DNA of 64,000 nt from an uncultured beta proteobacterium (lineage in GTDB: Bacteria > Pseudomonadota > Gammaproteobacteria > Burkholderiales > Burkholderiaceae_A), in NCBI GenBank assembly GCA_902625535.1, contig CACOBT010000004.1:57189-121188 (forward strand). The letters run 5' to 3'. A model generated the notes under the pieces. The model was not told the DNA's origin. It searched no databases and was given only the letters and a program-made list of their open reading frames with translations. Positions 1 to 9,639 of the stretch are shown here, in pieces (position 1 is the stretch's first letter; each line of letters begins with the position of its first letter). A program made the translations under genes and the position numbers.

Positions 1-264
1 ACTCAAATCACGGATCTCATTTTCCAAAGAAAGTAATTCCTCTCCGTATTGTTTGCCAAAATCCTTTATGTCGTCTTGCGTCGCATTATATTCGTTGACT
101 TTGAGTTCGTTCTCAACATCTAATTTGACTTTAGAAACGTAGTTTTGTGCTCTACCCGCCATAATCCCCAAAGTTTTGAATAGCACTGGTAATCGCTCAG
201 GCCCTACTACCAGCAAGCACGCTAACGCAACGATTATTAATTCGAAAAAACCGACATCAAGCAC
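1..264 (-). CDS. tatB: Sec-independent translocase subunit TatB (3' end beyond window)
   Basis: TatB is part of the twin-arginine translocase, which exports folded proteins. The visible 88 residues begin LDVGFFELIIVALACLLVVG after the initiator: a TatB-type N-terminal membrane helix with the acidic residue, followed by the GPERLP hinge and an amphipathic, charged helix. I start it at the GTG at 264, with a GGGGA ribosome site just upstream; it lies 18 nt downstream of the tatA stop, as in a tatABC operon. The C-terminus, and probably tatC, lie outside the window. Identification rests on the hinge motif and the tatA neighbour. Confidence 0.9.
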   Translation of the reverse strand, partial: MLDVGFFELIIVALACLLVVGPERLPVLFKTLGIMAGRAQNYVSKVKLDVENELKVNEYNATQDDIKDFGKQYGEELLSLENEIRDLS

Positions 265-282
265 ACAATCCCCAAAAAATCT

Positions 283-522
283 TTATTCCTTGTTTTTTTC
301 TCTCGCCTGGACTGTAAAAGTTTCTGATTCCGATAAATCCTTGTTTTCGCTACTTTCTAACGAAGAAATACCATCGTCTTTATTTCCCTCTTTAAGTCCC
401 TCTTTGAAACCCTTAAGGGCGCCACCCAAATCAGACCCGAGGTTTTTAAGTTTCTTTGTTCCAAAAACAAGAATAATGACTAACAGCACAATAAGCCAGT
501 GCCATATGCTAAAAGTTCCCAT
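283..522 (-). CDS. tatA: Sec-independent translocase subunit TatA
   Basis: This 79-residue protein forms the Tat export pore. The short N-terminal helix ([20 protein letters not shown]) is followed by the FGTKKL hinge and an amphipathic helix with [12 protein letters not shown], the classic TatA signature. The tail is charged and disordered. It is upstream of tatB in the same orientation. In related bacteria a HIT-family gene usually separates hisE from tatA; none is found here. Confidence 0.95.
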   Translation of the reverse strand: MGTFSIWHWLIVLLVIILVFGTKKLKNLGSDLGGALKGFKEGLKEGNKDDGISSLESSENKDLSESETFTVQAREKNKE

Positions 523-902
523 AATAAATTTGCACCTTTCCTTTCATCGGCTTTTAAACCGACACCCCCAAAGCGGAGGGCCTTACCCTTAATATTATTC
601 TAAACAAACTCCGCCTCTGTTAACTTTAACTTCCCCAATTTACAATCAACCGAAGTCATATTTTTTAACTTTTTTCCTTCCGAAATATAAGTTGGGGTAT
701 CAGTCTTTCCTCAAAATGCCTCTAACTAATATCAAGCCTGGTCTGTCCTAAGGCACGTTATGAAAAACAACTACTAACGAAAACCGCCTTCACATTGTCA
801 TCGATAAACGTGACCACATCATCATACTAATACATATTTTTATGCTAATTATTTTTTAACAGTATTACAAAATACATGCGGTGTCATTACGTACCCTTTT
901 TT
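523..902 (-). other. Gene-free gap between hisE and tatA
   Basis: These 380 bases contain no open frame with a credible start and ribosome site. I looked for the HIT (hinT) gene that often sits here and found no HxHxH-coding remnant in any frame. The stretch presumably holds the promoter of tatAB (minus strand), but I cannot point to a specific box. Confidence 0.5.
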
Positions 903-1220
903 TTATCTCGATTGTTTTTCCTGTATCCCTGAAACACCTTCCCGCAAAGTCAATTCATTAATTACATCACCTAAGCTTATATTAACCTTCTCAAGAAGTA
1001 CAAGATAATGAAATAACAAGTCTGCTGCCTCATGTACCACTTCTTGAGGTTGTCCTGAATTTACAGCAAGGATCAACTCTGTGGTTTCTTCCGTTAATTT
1101 TTTTAACAGATGCTCTGTATTTCCCTGCAACAATGATGCTACATAGGATTTTGACTTATCCGAACTCCTTCTACTTTGGATGACCTTCACCGTTCTCTTT
1201 AAACTTAGCTCCTCAGTCAT
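903..1220 (-). CDS. hisE: Phosphoribosyl-ATP pyrophosphatase
   Basis: Second step of histidine synthesis: hydrolyses phosphoribosyl-ATP to phosphoribosyl-AMP. The 105-residue all-helical protein contains the MazG-like motif EETTELILA (about residues 42-50) followed by [13 protein letters not shown], whose Glu and Asp residues bind magnesium. It overlaps the end of hisI by 4 nt (ATGA), so translation is probably coupled. hisE and hisI are separate genes, as in other betaproteobacteria, not fused as in enterobacteria. It is the last his gene on this strand. Confidence 0.95.
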   Translation of the reverse strand: MTEELSLKRTVKVIQSRRSSDKSKSYVASLLQGNTEHLLKKLTEETTELILAVNSGQPQEVVHEAADLLFHYLVLLEKVNISLGDVINELTLREGVSGIQEKQSR

Positions 1221-1594
1221 TTCTTACTCCTAGTACTTTTTTCAATCTCAGTAATACTCCAACCATTTTTGCCTAATTTCCTAAAAAAGCAACTCGGCCT
1301 CCCCGTGTGACAAGCGATACCTTTCATTTGTTCTACGAAAAGCAATATAGCGTCACTATCGCAATCTAAATATATTTCTTTAACAACTTGATATTGCCCT
1401 GACGTCTCGCCCTTATGCCATAAACAATTTCTAGACCTTGAAAAATAAACGACTGACCCAGTCTCTAAAGTTTTCAATAGGGATTCTCTCGACATCCATG
1501 CGAGCATAAGCACTTTTTTTGACTTAAAGTCCTGGGCGATAGACGGAATCAGACCCGATGAATTAAATTTTACTGAATTAATAAAATCTAACAT
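1217..1594 (-). CDS. hisI: Phosphoribosyl-AMP cyclohydrolase
   Basis: Third step of histidine synthesis, opening the adenine ring of phosphoribosyl-AMP. The 125-residue protein shows the family blocks [33 protein letters not shown] and [13 protein letters not shown]. Metal ligands are visible as DCDSD and the cysteines in CHTGRPSCF. Its start overlaps the end of hisF by 17 nt, and its stop overlaps hisE. Confidence 0.96.
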   Translation of the reverse strand: MLDFINSVKFNSSGLIPSIAQDFKSKKVLMLAWMSRESLLKTLETGSVVYFSRSRNCLWHKGETSGQYQVVKEIYLDCDSDAILLFVEQMKGIACHTGRPSCFFRKLGKNGWSITEIEKSTRSKK

Positions 1595-2342
1595 TAATAC
1601 CCTTTTTTCTCAAAAATTGTTTCGTTTCATAAATAGTGAAGGACCCGAAGTGAAAAATAGAGGCCGCTAAAACTGCGTCGGCTTTCCCATCAATCAAACC
1701 CTCTGCAAGGTGCTCTAAAGTCCCCACTCCGCCCGAAGCGATAACCGGTACCTCGACAATGTCCGTAATGGTGCGAATAAGATCTATATCAAATCCGCTT
1801 TTCGTTCCATCTCTATCCATACTAGTAACTAATAATTCTCCAGCGCCACACTTTTCCATTCGTTTAGCCCATTCAATCGCATCAATATCGGTTGATCTTG
1901 TTCCTCCATGAGTGAATATCTCCCAACCCTCTTTCCCTACCATCTTTTTCGCATCGATAGCTACGACGATGCATTGCGAACCAAACTTTTCCGAACATTC
2001 CTTGACCAAATTAGGATTTGCGACAGCCGCTGAATTAATACTGACTTTATCGGCACCAGAGAGTAACATAGTTGATACATCATCAACAGACCGAATACCT
2101 CCCCCAACCGTAAGAGGAACAAAAACCTGTTCTGCAACTTTTGAAACAACTTCGGACAGGGTTCCTCTTTTCTCTTTAGTTGCTGTGATGTCTAAAAATG
2201 TTATTTCATCGGCCCCTTGAGCGGAATAATTTTTAGCCACTTCTACGGGATCCCCTGCATCCACAATGTTAACAAAATTAACACCTTTGACAACTCTACC
2301 TGCATCAATGTCTAGACAAGGAATTATTCTTTTGGTCAACAT
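1578..2342 (-). CDS. hisF: Imidazole glycerol phosphate synthase subunit HisF
   Basis: Cyclase subunit of the HisF-HisH complex. It uses ammonia from HisH to convert PRFAR into imidazole glycerol phosphate and AICAR. The 254-residue (beta/alpha)8 barrel has catalytic Asp11 (in IIPCLDID) and Asp130 (in VVAID), plus phosphate-binding TVGGGIRS and ASGGVG loops. It overlaps hisA upstream by 7 nt and hisI downstream. Its partner hisH lies two genes upstream in the same operon. Confidence 0.97.
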   Translation of the reverse strand: MLTKRIIPCLDIDAGRVVKGVNFVNIVDAGDPVEVAKNYSAQGADEITFLDITATKEKRGTLSEVVSKVAEQVFVPLTVGGGIRSVDDVSTMLLSGADKVSINSAAVANPNLVKECSEKFGSQCIVVAIDAKKMVGKEGWEIFTHGGTRSTDIDAIEWAKRMEKCGAGELLVTSMDRDGTKSGFDIDLIRTITDIVEVPVIASGGVGTLEHLAEGLIDGKADAVLAASIFHFGSFTIYETKQFLRKKGINVRFY

Positions 2343-3091
2343 TTATTATTCGAACCTTTTTTCAATTTCGCATATACTTTCTCGAGACAGATATTTCCTT
2401 CGTAAAGAGCTTTGCCCAAAATAACACCATCTACACCTTTGTCATGTAACGCAGCTAACTCGTCAATTTCCGCTGCAGAAGAAAGTCCTCCGGATGCTAT
2501 TACCGGAATTGTTACGGCTTCCGCTAATCTCAGCGTTGACGTAATATTAATTCCTACTTGCATCCCATCCCTGCTTATATCAGTGTAAAGGATATTTTTT
2601 ACATCTAGTTTATCAATCGATTTAGCCATTTTAATAACATCTAAGTCAGTAGTTTTGCTCCACCCATCCGTTGCAACTTTGCCGTCCCGACCGTCGATAG
2701 ATACAATAATTTTACCTGGAAAAGTAGAGCAAGCTTTTTTTAAGAAAATTGGATTTTTTATGGCCGCCGTTCCAATAACTACGTATGAGGCTCCGAGTTC
2801 GATAAGTTTTTTAATTGTCTGAAGGTCGCGAATACCACCGCCAACCTGTATTGAAAGTTTGTTTCTGCACTCCTGCAGTATTCTGCTTATCGAAACAAAG
2901 TTTTTTTGATTTCCAGAAAAGGCCCCATCCAAATCGACAACATGTAGCCTCGTAGCATTTTGGCTAATCCAACGTTTAGCCATCTGAACAGGGTCCGTCG
3001 AGTATATGGTGGCATCCCTCATTTCACCTTGCTTTAACCTAACACAGGAACCTTTTTTTATATCTATAGCGGGAATAGCGCAAAAAGCCAT
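2336..3091 (-). CDS. hisA: ProFAR isomerase HisA
   Basis: Fourth step of histidine synthesis: isomerises ProFAR to PRFAR. The 251-residue barrel is related to HisF, with catalytic Asp10 ([10 protein letters not shown]) and a second Asp near residue 133 (SIDGRDG). The phosphate loops VGGGIR and ASGG are intact. It lies 31 nt downstream of hisH and overlaps hisF by 7 nt. Confidence 0.97.
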   Translation of the reverse strand: MAFCAIPAIDIKKGSCVRLKQGEMRDATIYSTDPVQMAKRWISQNATRLHVVDLDGAFSGNQKNFVSISRILQECRNKLSIQVGGGIRDLQTIKKLIELGASYVVIGTAAIKNPIFLKKACSTFPGKIIVSIDGRDGKVATDGWSKTTDLDVIKMAKSIDKLDVKNILYTDISRDGMQVGINITSTLRLAEAVTIPVIASGGLSSAAEIDELAALHDKGVDGVILGKALYEGNICLEKVYAKLKKGSNNKC

Positions 3092-3122
3092 GAAATCTTT
3101 TATAACCTTACCAATTTATCAA

Positions 3123-3746
3123 TCAAGGTTTCCACCCTACAAAATTCTTCAATAGCGTAATTCCAACTTCGGCACTCTTCTCTGGATGGAATTGGGTTGC
3201 AATAATATTTTCTCTTGAAACGATACTAGGAAACACCGTCCCATGCACTGTCTCGCCTAATATAATGCTTTTATCGTTGGGATTAGAAAAAAAACTGTGA
3301 ACAAAATAAAAATAAGCGTTCACTTCACCGCTTTTTAAAATTCCACTAAAAACAGGATGGTTTCTCGTAAGTTTGACAGTGTTCCACCCCATATGGGGGA
3401 TCTTTACAGAAAATTGTTTCGTAAATCGCTCGACTTTTCCGGAGATTAAGCCTAATCCTGGACTTCTTCCTTCTTCCGAAGAATCAAACAGAATTTGTTT
3501 CCCCAAACAAATTCCTAGGAATGGTTTAGTGGCAAGACAATTTTTTAACTCATCTAGTATTTCTAAATGATTTAATGTTTCGATACAATTTCTCATGGAG
3601 CCTTGACCGGGGAAAACCACTCTATCAGCCTCCCGAAGAGTTTTCTTTTCGAAAGCAACGCGCACATCGGAATCGGGACACGCTCTTCGTAAAGCCAGTA
3701 ATACACTCTTTAAATTTCCAACTCCTGAATTAACGACAGCTATCAT
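3123..3746 (-). CDS. hisH: Imidazole glycerol phosphate synthase subunit HisH
   Basis: Glutaminase subunit that supplies ammonia to HisF. The 207-residue class I glutamine amidotransferase has its triad visible: nucleophile Cys80 in FLGICLGKQ, and His187 and Glu189 in QFHPEKS. The oxyanion region PGQGS is present. It follows hisB by 13 nt. In many betaproteobacteria a marC-type membrane gene separates hisB and hisH; it is absent here. Confidence 0.97.
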   Translation of the reverse strand: MIAVVNSGVGNLKSVLLALRRACPDSDVRVAFEKKTLREADRVVFPGQGSMRNCIETLNHLEILDELKNCLATKPFLGICLGKQILFDSSEEGRSPGLGLISGKVERFTKQFSVKIPHMGWNTVKLTRNHPVFSGILKSGEVNAYFYFVHSFFSNPNDKSIILGETVHGTVFPSIVSRENIIATQFHPEKSAEVGITLLKNFVGWKP

Positions 3747-3759
3747 ATTTAGTTAACTC

Positions 3760-4353
3760 TCAAAGAACTCCCTTTGTTGAAGGAACCAGCCGTTTGTTAA
3801 CCTCAGCATGATTTAAATCAACTGCTTGACGAAGTGCCAGCGCAAAACACTTAAAAATACTCTCGCACTGGTGATGAGCATTATCGCCGTAAAGATTTTC
3901 TATATGCAACGTTATTCCGGCGTGATTTACAAAACCCTGAAAAAATTCCTTGACAAGGTCCAGATCGAAATCACCTGCATTTTGTCTTTTCCAATCGCAC
4001 CGGAAGTGAAGACCAGGCCTCCCCGAAATATCAATAACAACGCGCGATAATGCTTCATCGAGTGGAGCGTACGCACTTCCAAATCGCTTGATCCCTGTCT
4101 TATCGCCCAAGGCTTTATTGAGGGCTTGCCCGATGGTTATCCCAACATCTTCCACGGTATGATGTGCATCGACCAATAAGTCACCTTCTGCATTTACATT
4201 TAAAAAGAATTTTCCATGTCTGCATATTTGGTCTAACATATGGTCAAAAAAAGGTAGTCCAGTTTTATAACTCCCCTGGGAAGCATTATCTAAAACTAAC
4301 TGCACCTCGATAGAAGTTTCACCGGTATTTCTTTCAACCTTAGCGCTACGCAT
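3760..4353 (-). CDS. hisB: Imidazoleglycerol-phosphate dehydratase
   Basis: Dehydrates imidazole glycerol phosphate to imidazole acetol phosphate. At 197 residues it is the monofunctional form, without the phosphatase domain of enterobacterial HisB. The two manganese-binding His clusters are [10 protein letters not shown] and [11 protein letters not shown]. Its ATG is only 26 nt from the divergent hisC start, so its promoter must lie in that gap or inside hisC. Confidence 0.97.
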   Translation of the reverse strand: MRSAKVERNTGETSIEVQLVLDNASQGSYKTGLPFFDHMLDQICRHGKFFLNVNAEGDLLVDAHHTVEDVGITIGQALNKALGDKTGIKRFGSAYAPLDEALSRVVIDISGRPGLHFRCDWKRQNAGDFDLDLVKEFFQGFVNHAGITLHIENLYGDNAHHQCESIFKCFALALRQAVDLNHAEVNKRLVPSTKGVL

Positions 4354-4379
4354 ATAGCCTCTTATAGTAAACTAAAACA

Positions 4380-5474
4380 ATGACTAGAAAAAACCCAAAT
4401 CATATTTTTTTCAATCCAAATGTTAACACTCTGAAGCCATATGTACCAGGACAACAAACTAATGATACCGAATATGTAAAGCTAAACACTAACGAAAATC
4501 CTTTCGGGCCTTCTCCACGAGTTAAAGAGACAATTATCCAATTTTTGGAAAATTCAGAGTCCCAATTGAGGCTTTACCCCGAGCCAGAATCCGATTCTTT
4601 GAGAAAAGTTATCGCACAAAAATTTTCGATTAGGGATGACGAAGTTTTTGTAGGTAATGGCTCTGATGAAGTTTTATCGCTTTGTTTTCTATCATTCTTT
4701 GCAGAGCGAGGAACTCTATCCTTTCCTGAACTAACTTACAGTTTCTACCCATCAATTGCAAAGTTGTTTAAGATTCCTTTTTCGACATTTAAATTAAAAA
4801 AAGACTTTAGTTTGGATTTAAATTTTGTCGATCAAAAATCTGCATCAATTATTTTTCCAAATCCAAACGCTGTTACAGGGATCGCTCTTCCTGTTAAAAA
4901 AATAGAGAGTTTTGTTTGCAAAAATCCGAATAAATTAATCATTATCGATGAAGCTTATGCAGACTTTAATAGGGCCTCTTGCGTACCTCTCATTAAGAAG
5001 TATTCAAACCTACTAGTTATTCAAACATTTTCGAAATCTAGAGGTATGGCTGGATTACGTATTGGGATTTGTTTTGGAAACAGTTATTTAATCAACGGTC
5101 TCAGGTCAGTAAAAAACAGTTTCAATTCTTATCCCATAGACAGTCTAGCAAATATAGCAGCAATTTCTGCGATTCAGGATGAGTCGTGGTTCGAAAAAAA
5201 TATAAGCATGATTATCGAAATCCGGTCTTATTTTATGCTTGAACTCGAAAAACTTGGGTTTAAGGTCCTACCCTCTTCGGCTAACTTCGTTCTAGCTACT
5301 CATCCAGTTATCAAGGCAAAGGTTTTACGAGAATATTTAAATCTCAATAAAATTTTAGTCAGGCACTTCCCGAACACAATCGTCTCAAATTGGTTGAGGA
5401 TAACTATTGGAACACGCGAAAATTGTAACTTAATCCTTACTGTGCTCAAACAAAAAATTTCAGAAGTTAAGTAA
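4380..5474 (+). CDS. hisC: Histidinol-phosphate aminotransferase
   Basis: PLP enzyme of the aspartate-aminotransferase fold that transaminates imidazole acetol phosphate. The 364-residue protein has the substrate motif KLNTNENPFGPSP (34-46), Asn161 in PNPN, Asp190 in IIIDEAY and the Schiff-base Lys219 in TFSKSRGMAGLRIG. It is on the plus strand while every flanking his gene is on the minus strand: divergent from hisB (26 nt) and convergent with hisD (stops 1 nt apart). In related genomes hisC is usually co-directional here, so I infer an in-place inversion or replacement. A TATAGT box (4363-4368) sits unusually near the ATG, which would give a very short leader. Confidence 0.95.
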   Translation: MTRKNPNHIFFNPNVNTLKPYVPGQQTNDTEYVKLNTNENPFGPSPRVKETIIQFLENSESQLRLYPEPESDSLRKVIAQKFSIRDDEVFVGNGSDEVLSLCFLSFFAERGTLSFPELTYSFYPSIAKLFKIPFSTFKLKKDFSLDLNFVDQKSASIIFPNPNAVTGIALPVKKIESFVCKNPNKLIIIDEAYADFNRASCVPLIKKYSNLLVIQTFSKSRGMAGLRIGICFGNSYLINGLRSVKNSFNSYPIDSLANIAAISAIQDESWFEKNISMIIEIRSYFMLELEKLGFKVLPSSANFVLATHPVIKAKVLREYLNLNKILVRHFPNTIVSNWLRITIGTRENCNLILTVLKQKISEVK

Positions 5475-5475
5475 G

Positions 5476-6774
5476 TCAGTTTTTTTTAAATCTAAGTTCT
5501 GCTGACGCCGCATGTGCAGTGAGAGTTTCACCCCTTGCCAAAGTGGATGCGATAGGACCAAGTTCAGCCGCTCCATCCTCAGACACGTTTATTACGCTCG
5601 TCCGTTTTAAAAAATCAAATACGCTCAAACCAGATGAAAATCGTGCAGAGCCAGAAGTTGGTAAAACATGGTTTGGTCCGGCACAATAATCTCCAAGCGC
5701 TTCCGATGAAAACTTACCCGAAAAAATTGAGCCAGCATTTTTTATCTTGGTAAGAAGAATTGAAGGATCTTTAACGGACAACTCTAAATGCTCAGGTGCA
5801 ATTTGATTTGCAAGCTGACACGCTTCATCCATATTCACTACTTTTACCAAAGCACCATTCTTGCTCAAGGATTTCCTAATTATCTCAAACCTTGACATGG
5901 TCGGCAATTTTGTCGAAATACATTGCTCGACCTTATTCAGCAAATCATTTGAGGGACTTATGAGAATTGCACGAGCGAGTTCGTCATGTTCCGCTTGCGA
6001 AAATAAGTCCATCGTAACCCATTCCGGGTCGGAACTTTCGTCTCCGATTATAAGGATTTCTGAGGGCCCAGCAACCATATCAATACCCACGGACCCAAAA
6101 ACCTGCCTCTTTGCCTCAGCAACATAAGCATTACCAGGACCAACTATTTTGTCAACTCTAGGAATACTTTGCGTACCAAACGCCAACGCAGCAATCGCTT
6201 GAGCTCCCCCAACGTTAAATATTCTATCGACACCAGAGATTGCCGCCGCCGCGAGCACTAAATCATTGATCTGTCCGCTAATCGACGGTACAACCATAAT
6301 AATTTCATCCACGCCCGCAACAGATGCTGGGATCGCGTTCATCATAACAGATGAGGGATAAGCTGCTTTTCCGCCAGGGACGTAGATTCCAACTCTTTCA
6401 AGTGGTAGAACTCTCATTGCAAAATGCGAGCCTTTTGAATCAGTGTATGAATAGGGTTCGATTTTTTGATGAGAGTGGTATAGTCTGATCCGTTCATAAG
6501 CTTTAGTCATGGCCCTAATCTGATCCTTTTGCCCAATGCTTAAGACTCTCCGTTTGATATTATCATCCAAAACAATTTGCTTGACGCCGGCAAAGGAACT
6601 CCCATCAAATTTTCTTGAATATTTTTCCACTGCAGCGTCCCCGCTCGACTTGACATCTTCAATGATTTCTTTAACTACTTCTGAAACCCTGGCTTTATCA
6701 GTCCCTGAAACGGATATAAGCTGGGCAAAGGCATCTTTAAAATCGTTTTGCCCAGTGTTTAATCTCTTAATCAT
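5476..6774 (-). CDS. hisD: Histidinol dehydrogenase
   Basis: Last two steps of histidine synthesis, oxidising histidinol to histidine with NAD and zinc. Family signatures include GIYVPGGKAAYPSSVMM, VDMVAGPSEI, the SQAEHDE zinc-site block and EHLELSV with the catalytic Glu-His. I start at the ATG at 6774 (MIKRLNTGQNDF, about 432 residues), which has GGGAA upstream and overlaps hisG by 8 nt. The frame is open up to a TTG at 6807, but that would overlap hisG by 41 nt with no better ribosome site. Confidence 0.96.
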   Translation of the reverse strand: MIKRLNTGQNDFKDAFAQLISVSGTDKARVSEVVKEIIEDVKSSGDAAVEKYSRKFDGSSFAGVKQIVLDDNIKRRVLSIGQKDQIRAMTKAYERIRLYHSHQKIEPYSYTDSKGSHFAMRVLPLERVGIYVPGGKAAYPSSVMMNAIPASVAGVDEIIMVVPSISGQINDLVLAAAAISGVDRIFNVGGAQAIAALAFGTQSIPRVDKIVGPGNAYVAEAKRQVFGSVGIDMVAGPSEILIIGDESSDPEWVTMDLFSQAEHDELARAILISPSNDLLNKVEQCISTKLPTMSRFEIIRKSLSKNGALVKVVNMDEACQLANQIAPEHLELSVKDPSILLTKIKNAGSIFSGKFSSEALGDYCAGPNHVLPTSGSARFSSGLSVFDFLKRTSVINVSEDGAAELGPIASTLARGETLTAHAASAELRFKKN

Positions 6775-7432
6775 TGATAGTTTTTCCCGTGGTTTTTTCG
6801 TCTGCAACCAATCTTAACCCTTCTAATATTTCTGTTATTAAATTATCTTTCAATTTTAAAGATGCTTTGTTGATGATCAACCTCGACGAAATGTTTTTAA
6901 TAAGTTCCACTTCAACTAGCCCATTAGCCTTCAAAGTGTTTCCCGTTGAGACCAAATCGACGACCGCATGAGAAAGCTCGACAAGAGGTGCTAATTCGAT
7001 AGATCCGTATAGTTTTACAAGATTCACGTTTTTCCCTTTCCTGCAAAAATATTCAAGTGTTTGCTGGGGATACTTAGTTGCAATAGTTATCGTCACATCA
7101 GACTCAAGCATAGACATATACACATCGATATCTCGAACAGCAACTGATAGTCTACACAGACCTATCCCCAAATCGAGCGGTTGATAAACATCCTTTGAAT
7201 CAAGTTCGTCCAAAACATCTGAGCCAACTACACCTATGTCAGCGGCTCCATAATGGACATAAGTCGGAACATCCTGGCTACGCACGATTAGTAATCTCAC
7301 ACCAGGATTATCGGTCTCAATTACTAAATTTCTTGAGATGTCTTCGTACTTAAACTCAGGAAAATCTGTTTGTCTGAGAAGCGTTGAAACTTCCTTGAAA
7401 ATTCTGCCCTTTGGAAGCGCGAACGTAATCAT
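6767..7432 (-). CDS. hisG: ATP phosphoribosyltransferase (short form)
   Basis: First, committed step of histidine synthesis, joining ATP and PRPP. At 221 residues it is the short HisG(S) type that lacks the C-terminal regulatory domain. HisG(S) is known to require HisZ, which is not in this window. Visible blocks are [10 protein letters not shown] at the start, GAADIGVVGSDVL, and the PRPP loop VVDLVSTGNTLKANGL. It overlaps murA by 4 nt, so histidine synthesis and peptidoglycan synthesis share one transcript. Confidence 0.96.
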   Translation of the reverse strand: MITFALPKGRIFKEVSTLLRQTDFPEFKYEDISRNLVIETDNPGVRLLIVRSQDVPTYVHYGAADIGVVGSDVLDELDSKDVYQPLDLGIGLCRLSVAVRDIDVYMSMLESDVTITIATKYPQQTLEYFCRKGKNVNLVKLYGSIELAPLVELSHAVVDLVSTGNTLKANGLVEVELIKNISSRLIINKASLKLKDNLITEILEGLRLVADEKTTGKTIND

Positions 7433-8688
7433 TCCCTTATTCTCACTACATTAGCACCTAGCTCAGCTAACTTTATATCCATGTTTACATAACCTCTATC
7501 CAAGTGATAAATCCTATCTATTAAACTCTCTCCATCAGCAACTAAAGCAGCCACAACTAGTCCTGCGGAGGCCCTTAAATCTGTGGCCATCAGTTTAGCT
7601 GCTGACAGTCGTTTTTTTCCTTGTACAATCGCAGTTCTTCCTTTAACTTTTATATCAGCTCCCATTCTTTGCATCTCAGAAACATGCATGAAGCGATTTT
7701 CAAAGATGCTCTCATCAATTAGCGCAATACCGTCAGAGACTGCATTTACAGCCATTAATTGAGCCTGCATATCGGTAGCAAATCCGGGAAAAGGAGATGT
7801 CTGACAACTAACAGACGTCGGTCTTTGATCGAATTTTACTTTTAAACCGCCATTGACTTCAAGAAATTCTCCTCCACAAGATTTCAGTTTTTCATAAGCT
7901 AGCCCCATTATTTTTCGGTCAAAGTTCTTCACAAAAATTTGTCCTCCACACGCGGCAATGGCACAGATGAAGGTACCGGCCTCGATGCGGTCGGGAATTA
8001 CTCTGTGACTCGCAGCAATGAGTTTCTCTACTCCCTCGATACGAATAATGTCAGTTCCCTCCCCCTCGATTTTAGCGCCCATAGATTTTAGACAACAAGC
8101 AAGATCGACTACCTCCGGCTCTCGAGCTGCGTTCTCTATAACCGTTTGCCCCTCTGCAAGGCAGGCAGCCATCATTAGGTTCTCCGTTCCCGTTACCGTT
8201 ATCAAATCAGTAACGATTCTAGCGCCTCTCAATTTATTTGCCTTTGCATCAATGTACCCATCTCTAAGAGTGATATCAGCCCCCATTTTTTCCAAACCTT
8301 TTATGTGCTGATCAATCGGTCGCTGCCCGATGGCGCATCCACCAGGTAAACTAACCTTTACCTCTCCCATCCTTGCAAGCAATGGACCCAGAGTCAGAAT
8401 AGATGCCCTCATTGTTTTGACCAGCTCGTATGAGACTATATTAGAGCACAATCCTTTGCTATTTAATACGCAGGTTTTTCGTTCGAAATCTACCTCAATC
8501 TCTACGCCAAGGCTTTTCAATAAAGTTAGAAGGGTTTGAACATCGCCGAGCCGCGGGACGTTAAAAATGTTCAATTCCTCTGATGACAAAAGTGACGCAC
8601 AAAAAATTGGTAAACAAGCATTTTTTGCCCCGTCTAAATCGATTTCTCCTGAAAGCCTCGAAGGACCACTTACCTTAAATTTTTCCAC
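7429..8688 (-). CDS. murA: UDP-N-acetylglucosamine 1-carboxyvinyltransferase
   Basis: First committed step of peptidoglycan synthesis: transfers enolpyruvate from PEP to UDP-GlcNAc in the cytoplasm. The 419-residue protein has Lys22-Asn23 in DGAKNA and Cys118 in [11 protein letters not shown], the residue that reacts with fosfomycin. The C-terminal [18 protein letters not shown] block is typical. It overlaps ibaG upstream by 19 nt and hisG downstream by 4 nt. Confidence 0.97.
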   Translation of the reverse strand: MEKFKVSGPSRLSGEIDLDGAKNACLPIFCASLLSSEELNIFNVPRLGDVQTLLTLLKSLGVEIEVDFERKTCVLNSKGLCSNIVSYELVKTMRASILTLGPLLARMGEVKVSLPGGCAIGQRPIDQHIKGLEKMGADITLRDGYIDAKANKLRGARIVTDLITVTGTENLMMAACLAEGQTVIENAAREPEVVDLACCLKSMGAKIEGEGTDIIRIEGVEKLIAASHRVIPDRIEAGTFICAIAACGGQIFVKNFDRKIMGLAYEKLKSCGGEFLEVNGGLKVKFDQRPTSVSCQTSPFPGFATDMQAQLMAVNAVSDGIALIDESIFENRFMHVSEMQRMGADIKVKGRTAIVQGKKRLSAAKLMATDLRASAGLVVAALVADGESLIDRIYHLDRGYVNMDIKLAELGANVVRIRE

Positions 8689-8912
8689 TCGTCCTCAGTA
8701 TACGTCTTGAAAGAAAGAGCGTGCACATCTTTTTCAAAACAGTTTCCCAACGCATCGTAAACTAACTTATGCCGATCAACTCTGTTCAACCCGTCAAATG
8801 CGTTGCTAACAACCACTGCTTGAAAATGACTTCCGTCACCATCCACAATCAAATGTGAAACAGTTATCTTTCTACTAATAAAATTTTTGATTTTAGTTTG
8901 AATGTCATCCAT
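8670..8912 (-). CDS. ibaG: BolA/IbaG family protein
   Basis: This 80-residue BolA-family protein is the short type found beside murA and the mla genes (IbaG/YrbA). Family members pair with monothiol glutaredoxins and bind Fe-S clusters. The core VDGDGSHFQAVVVSNAFDG, followed by RHKLVYDALG and [13 protein letters not shown], matches the BolA fold, with the conserved His in HALSF. It overlaps the ATPase gene upstream by 8 nt. Confidence 0.9.
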   Translation of the reverse strand: MDDIQTKIKNFISRKITVSHLIVDGDGSHFQAVVVSNAFDGLNRVDRHKLVYDALGNCFEKDVHALSFKTYTEDEWKNLR

Positions 8913-9639
8913 GTTGTTCTCTCAAATTTATTTTCCGGAAGTATTCCTTCAATCCGCCATCCAAAAGTTTCAGCTCCTTTGTAGTCTTCATAGCGCATAA
9001 TCTACCCTCTCTCAAAAAAGCAACTCTATCACATAGCGCCTCAGCCTCTTCCAGATAATGAGTGGTAAGTATGATGGTGTGACCATCTCTGTTCAGTTTT
9101 CGTACAAAATCCCAAAGACTTTCTCGCAAGTCAATGTCAACCCCGGCCGTAGGCTCATCTAAAACTATGATAGAAGGTTTGTGAACCAAAGCCTGAGCTA
9201 TAAGGACTCTTCTCTTCATGCCCCCAGACAATGATCGCATATTTGAATTAACTCTTTCTGAAAGGCCTAATGCATTCAAACACTCTTCCAACCACAATTG
9301 ATTATTTCGTAATCCAAAAAAACCAGATTGAATTTGCAAAGTCTCGATAACGGAAAAAAATGGGTCAAAAACTAGTTCTTGAGGCACGATTCCAATATTT
9401 GACTTTACAAAACTGGTGTGCTGCTTAATATTCTTTCCTAAAACCATTACGGATCCACTACACGCGTCATTTAAACCAGCTAGTATGCTAATTAGAGTAG
9501 TTTTGCCCGCACCATTTGGGCCAAGTAGTCCAAAAAACTCACCCTTTTCAACTGTTAGTGAAACATCGTTCAATGCATTAAATGAGGACCCATTTTTTCT
9601 GTAGGTTTTCGACAAATTTTTAAATACGATCGCGCTCAT
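8905..9639 (-). CDS. ABC transporter ATP-binding protein (YadG-like), permease absent
   Basis: A 244-residue ABC ATPase with Walker A GPNGAGKT, signature LSGGMKRR, Walker B IIVLDEPTAGVD and the switch histidine in LTTHYLEEAE. It resembles the YadG/CcmA type, which pairs with an ABC-2 permease encoded immediately downstream. Here the next gene is ibaG, overlapping by 8 nt, so there is no room for the permease. The partner may be encoded elsewhere or the ATPase may be an orphan. It is one nt from mlaB upstream. Confidence 0.88.
   Translation of the reverse strand: MSAIVFKNLSKTYRKNGSSFNALNDVSLTVEKGEFFGLLGPNGAGKTTLISILAGLNDACSGSVMVLGKNIKQHTSFVKSNIGIVPQELVFDPFFSVIETLQIQSGFFGLRNNQLWLEECLNALGLSERVNSNMRSLSGGMKRRVLIAQALVHKPSIIVLDEPTAGVDIDLRESLWDFVRKLNRDGHTIILTTHYLEEAEALCDRVAFLREGRLCAMKTTKELKLLDGGLKEYFRKINLREQHG

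Noticed and set aside
176..592. Plus-strand frame over tatA/tatB
   Set aside because: Serine/proline-rich shadow of the two Tat genes, which have clear motifs.
523..902. Decayed hinT gene between hisE and tatA
   Set aside because: No His-triad or other HIT-like sequence was found in any frame.
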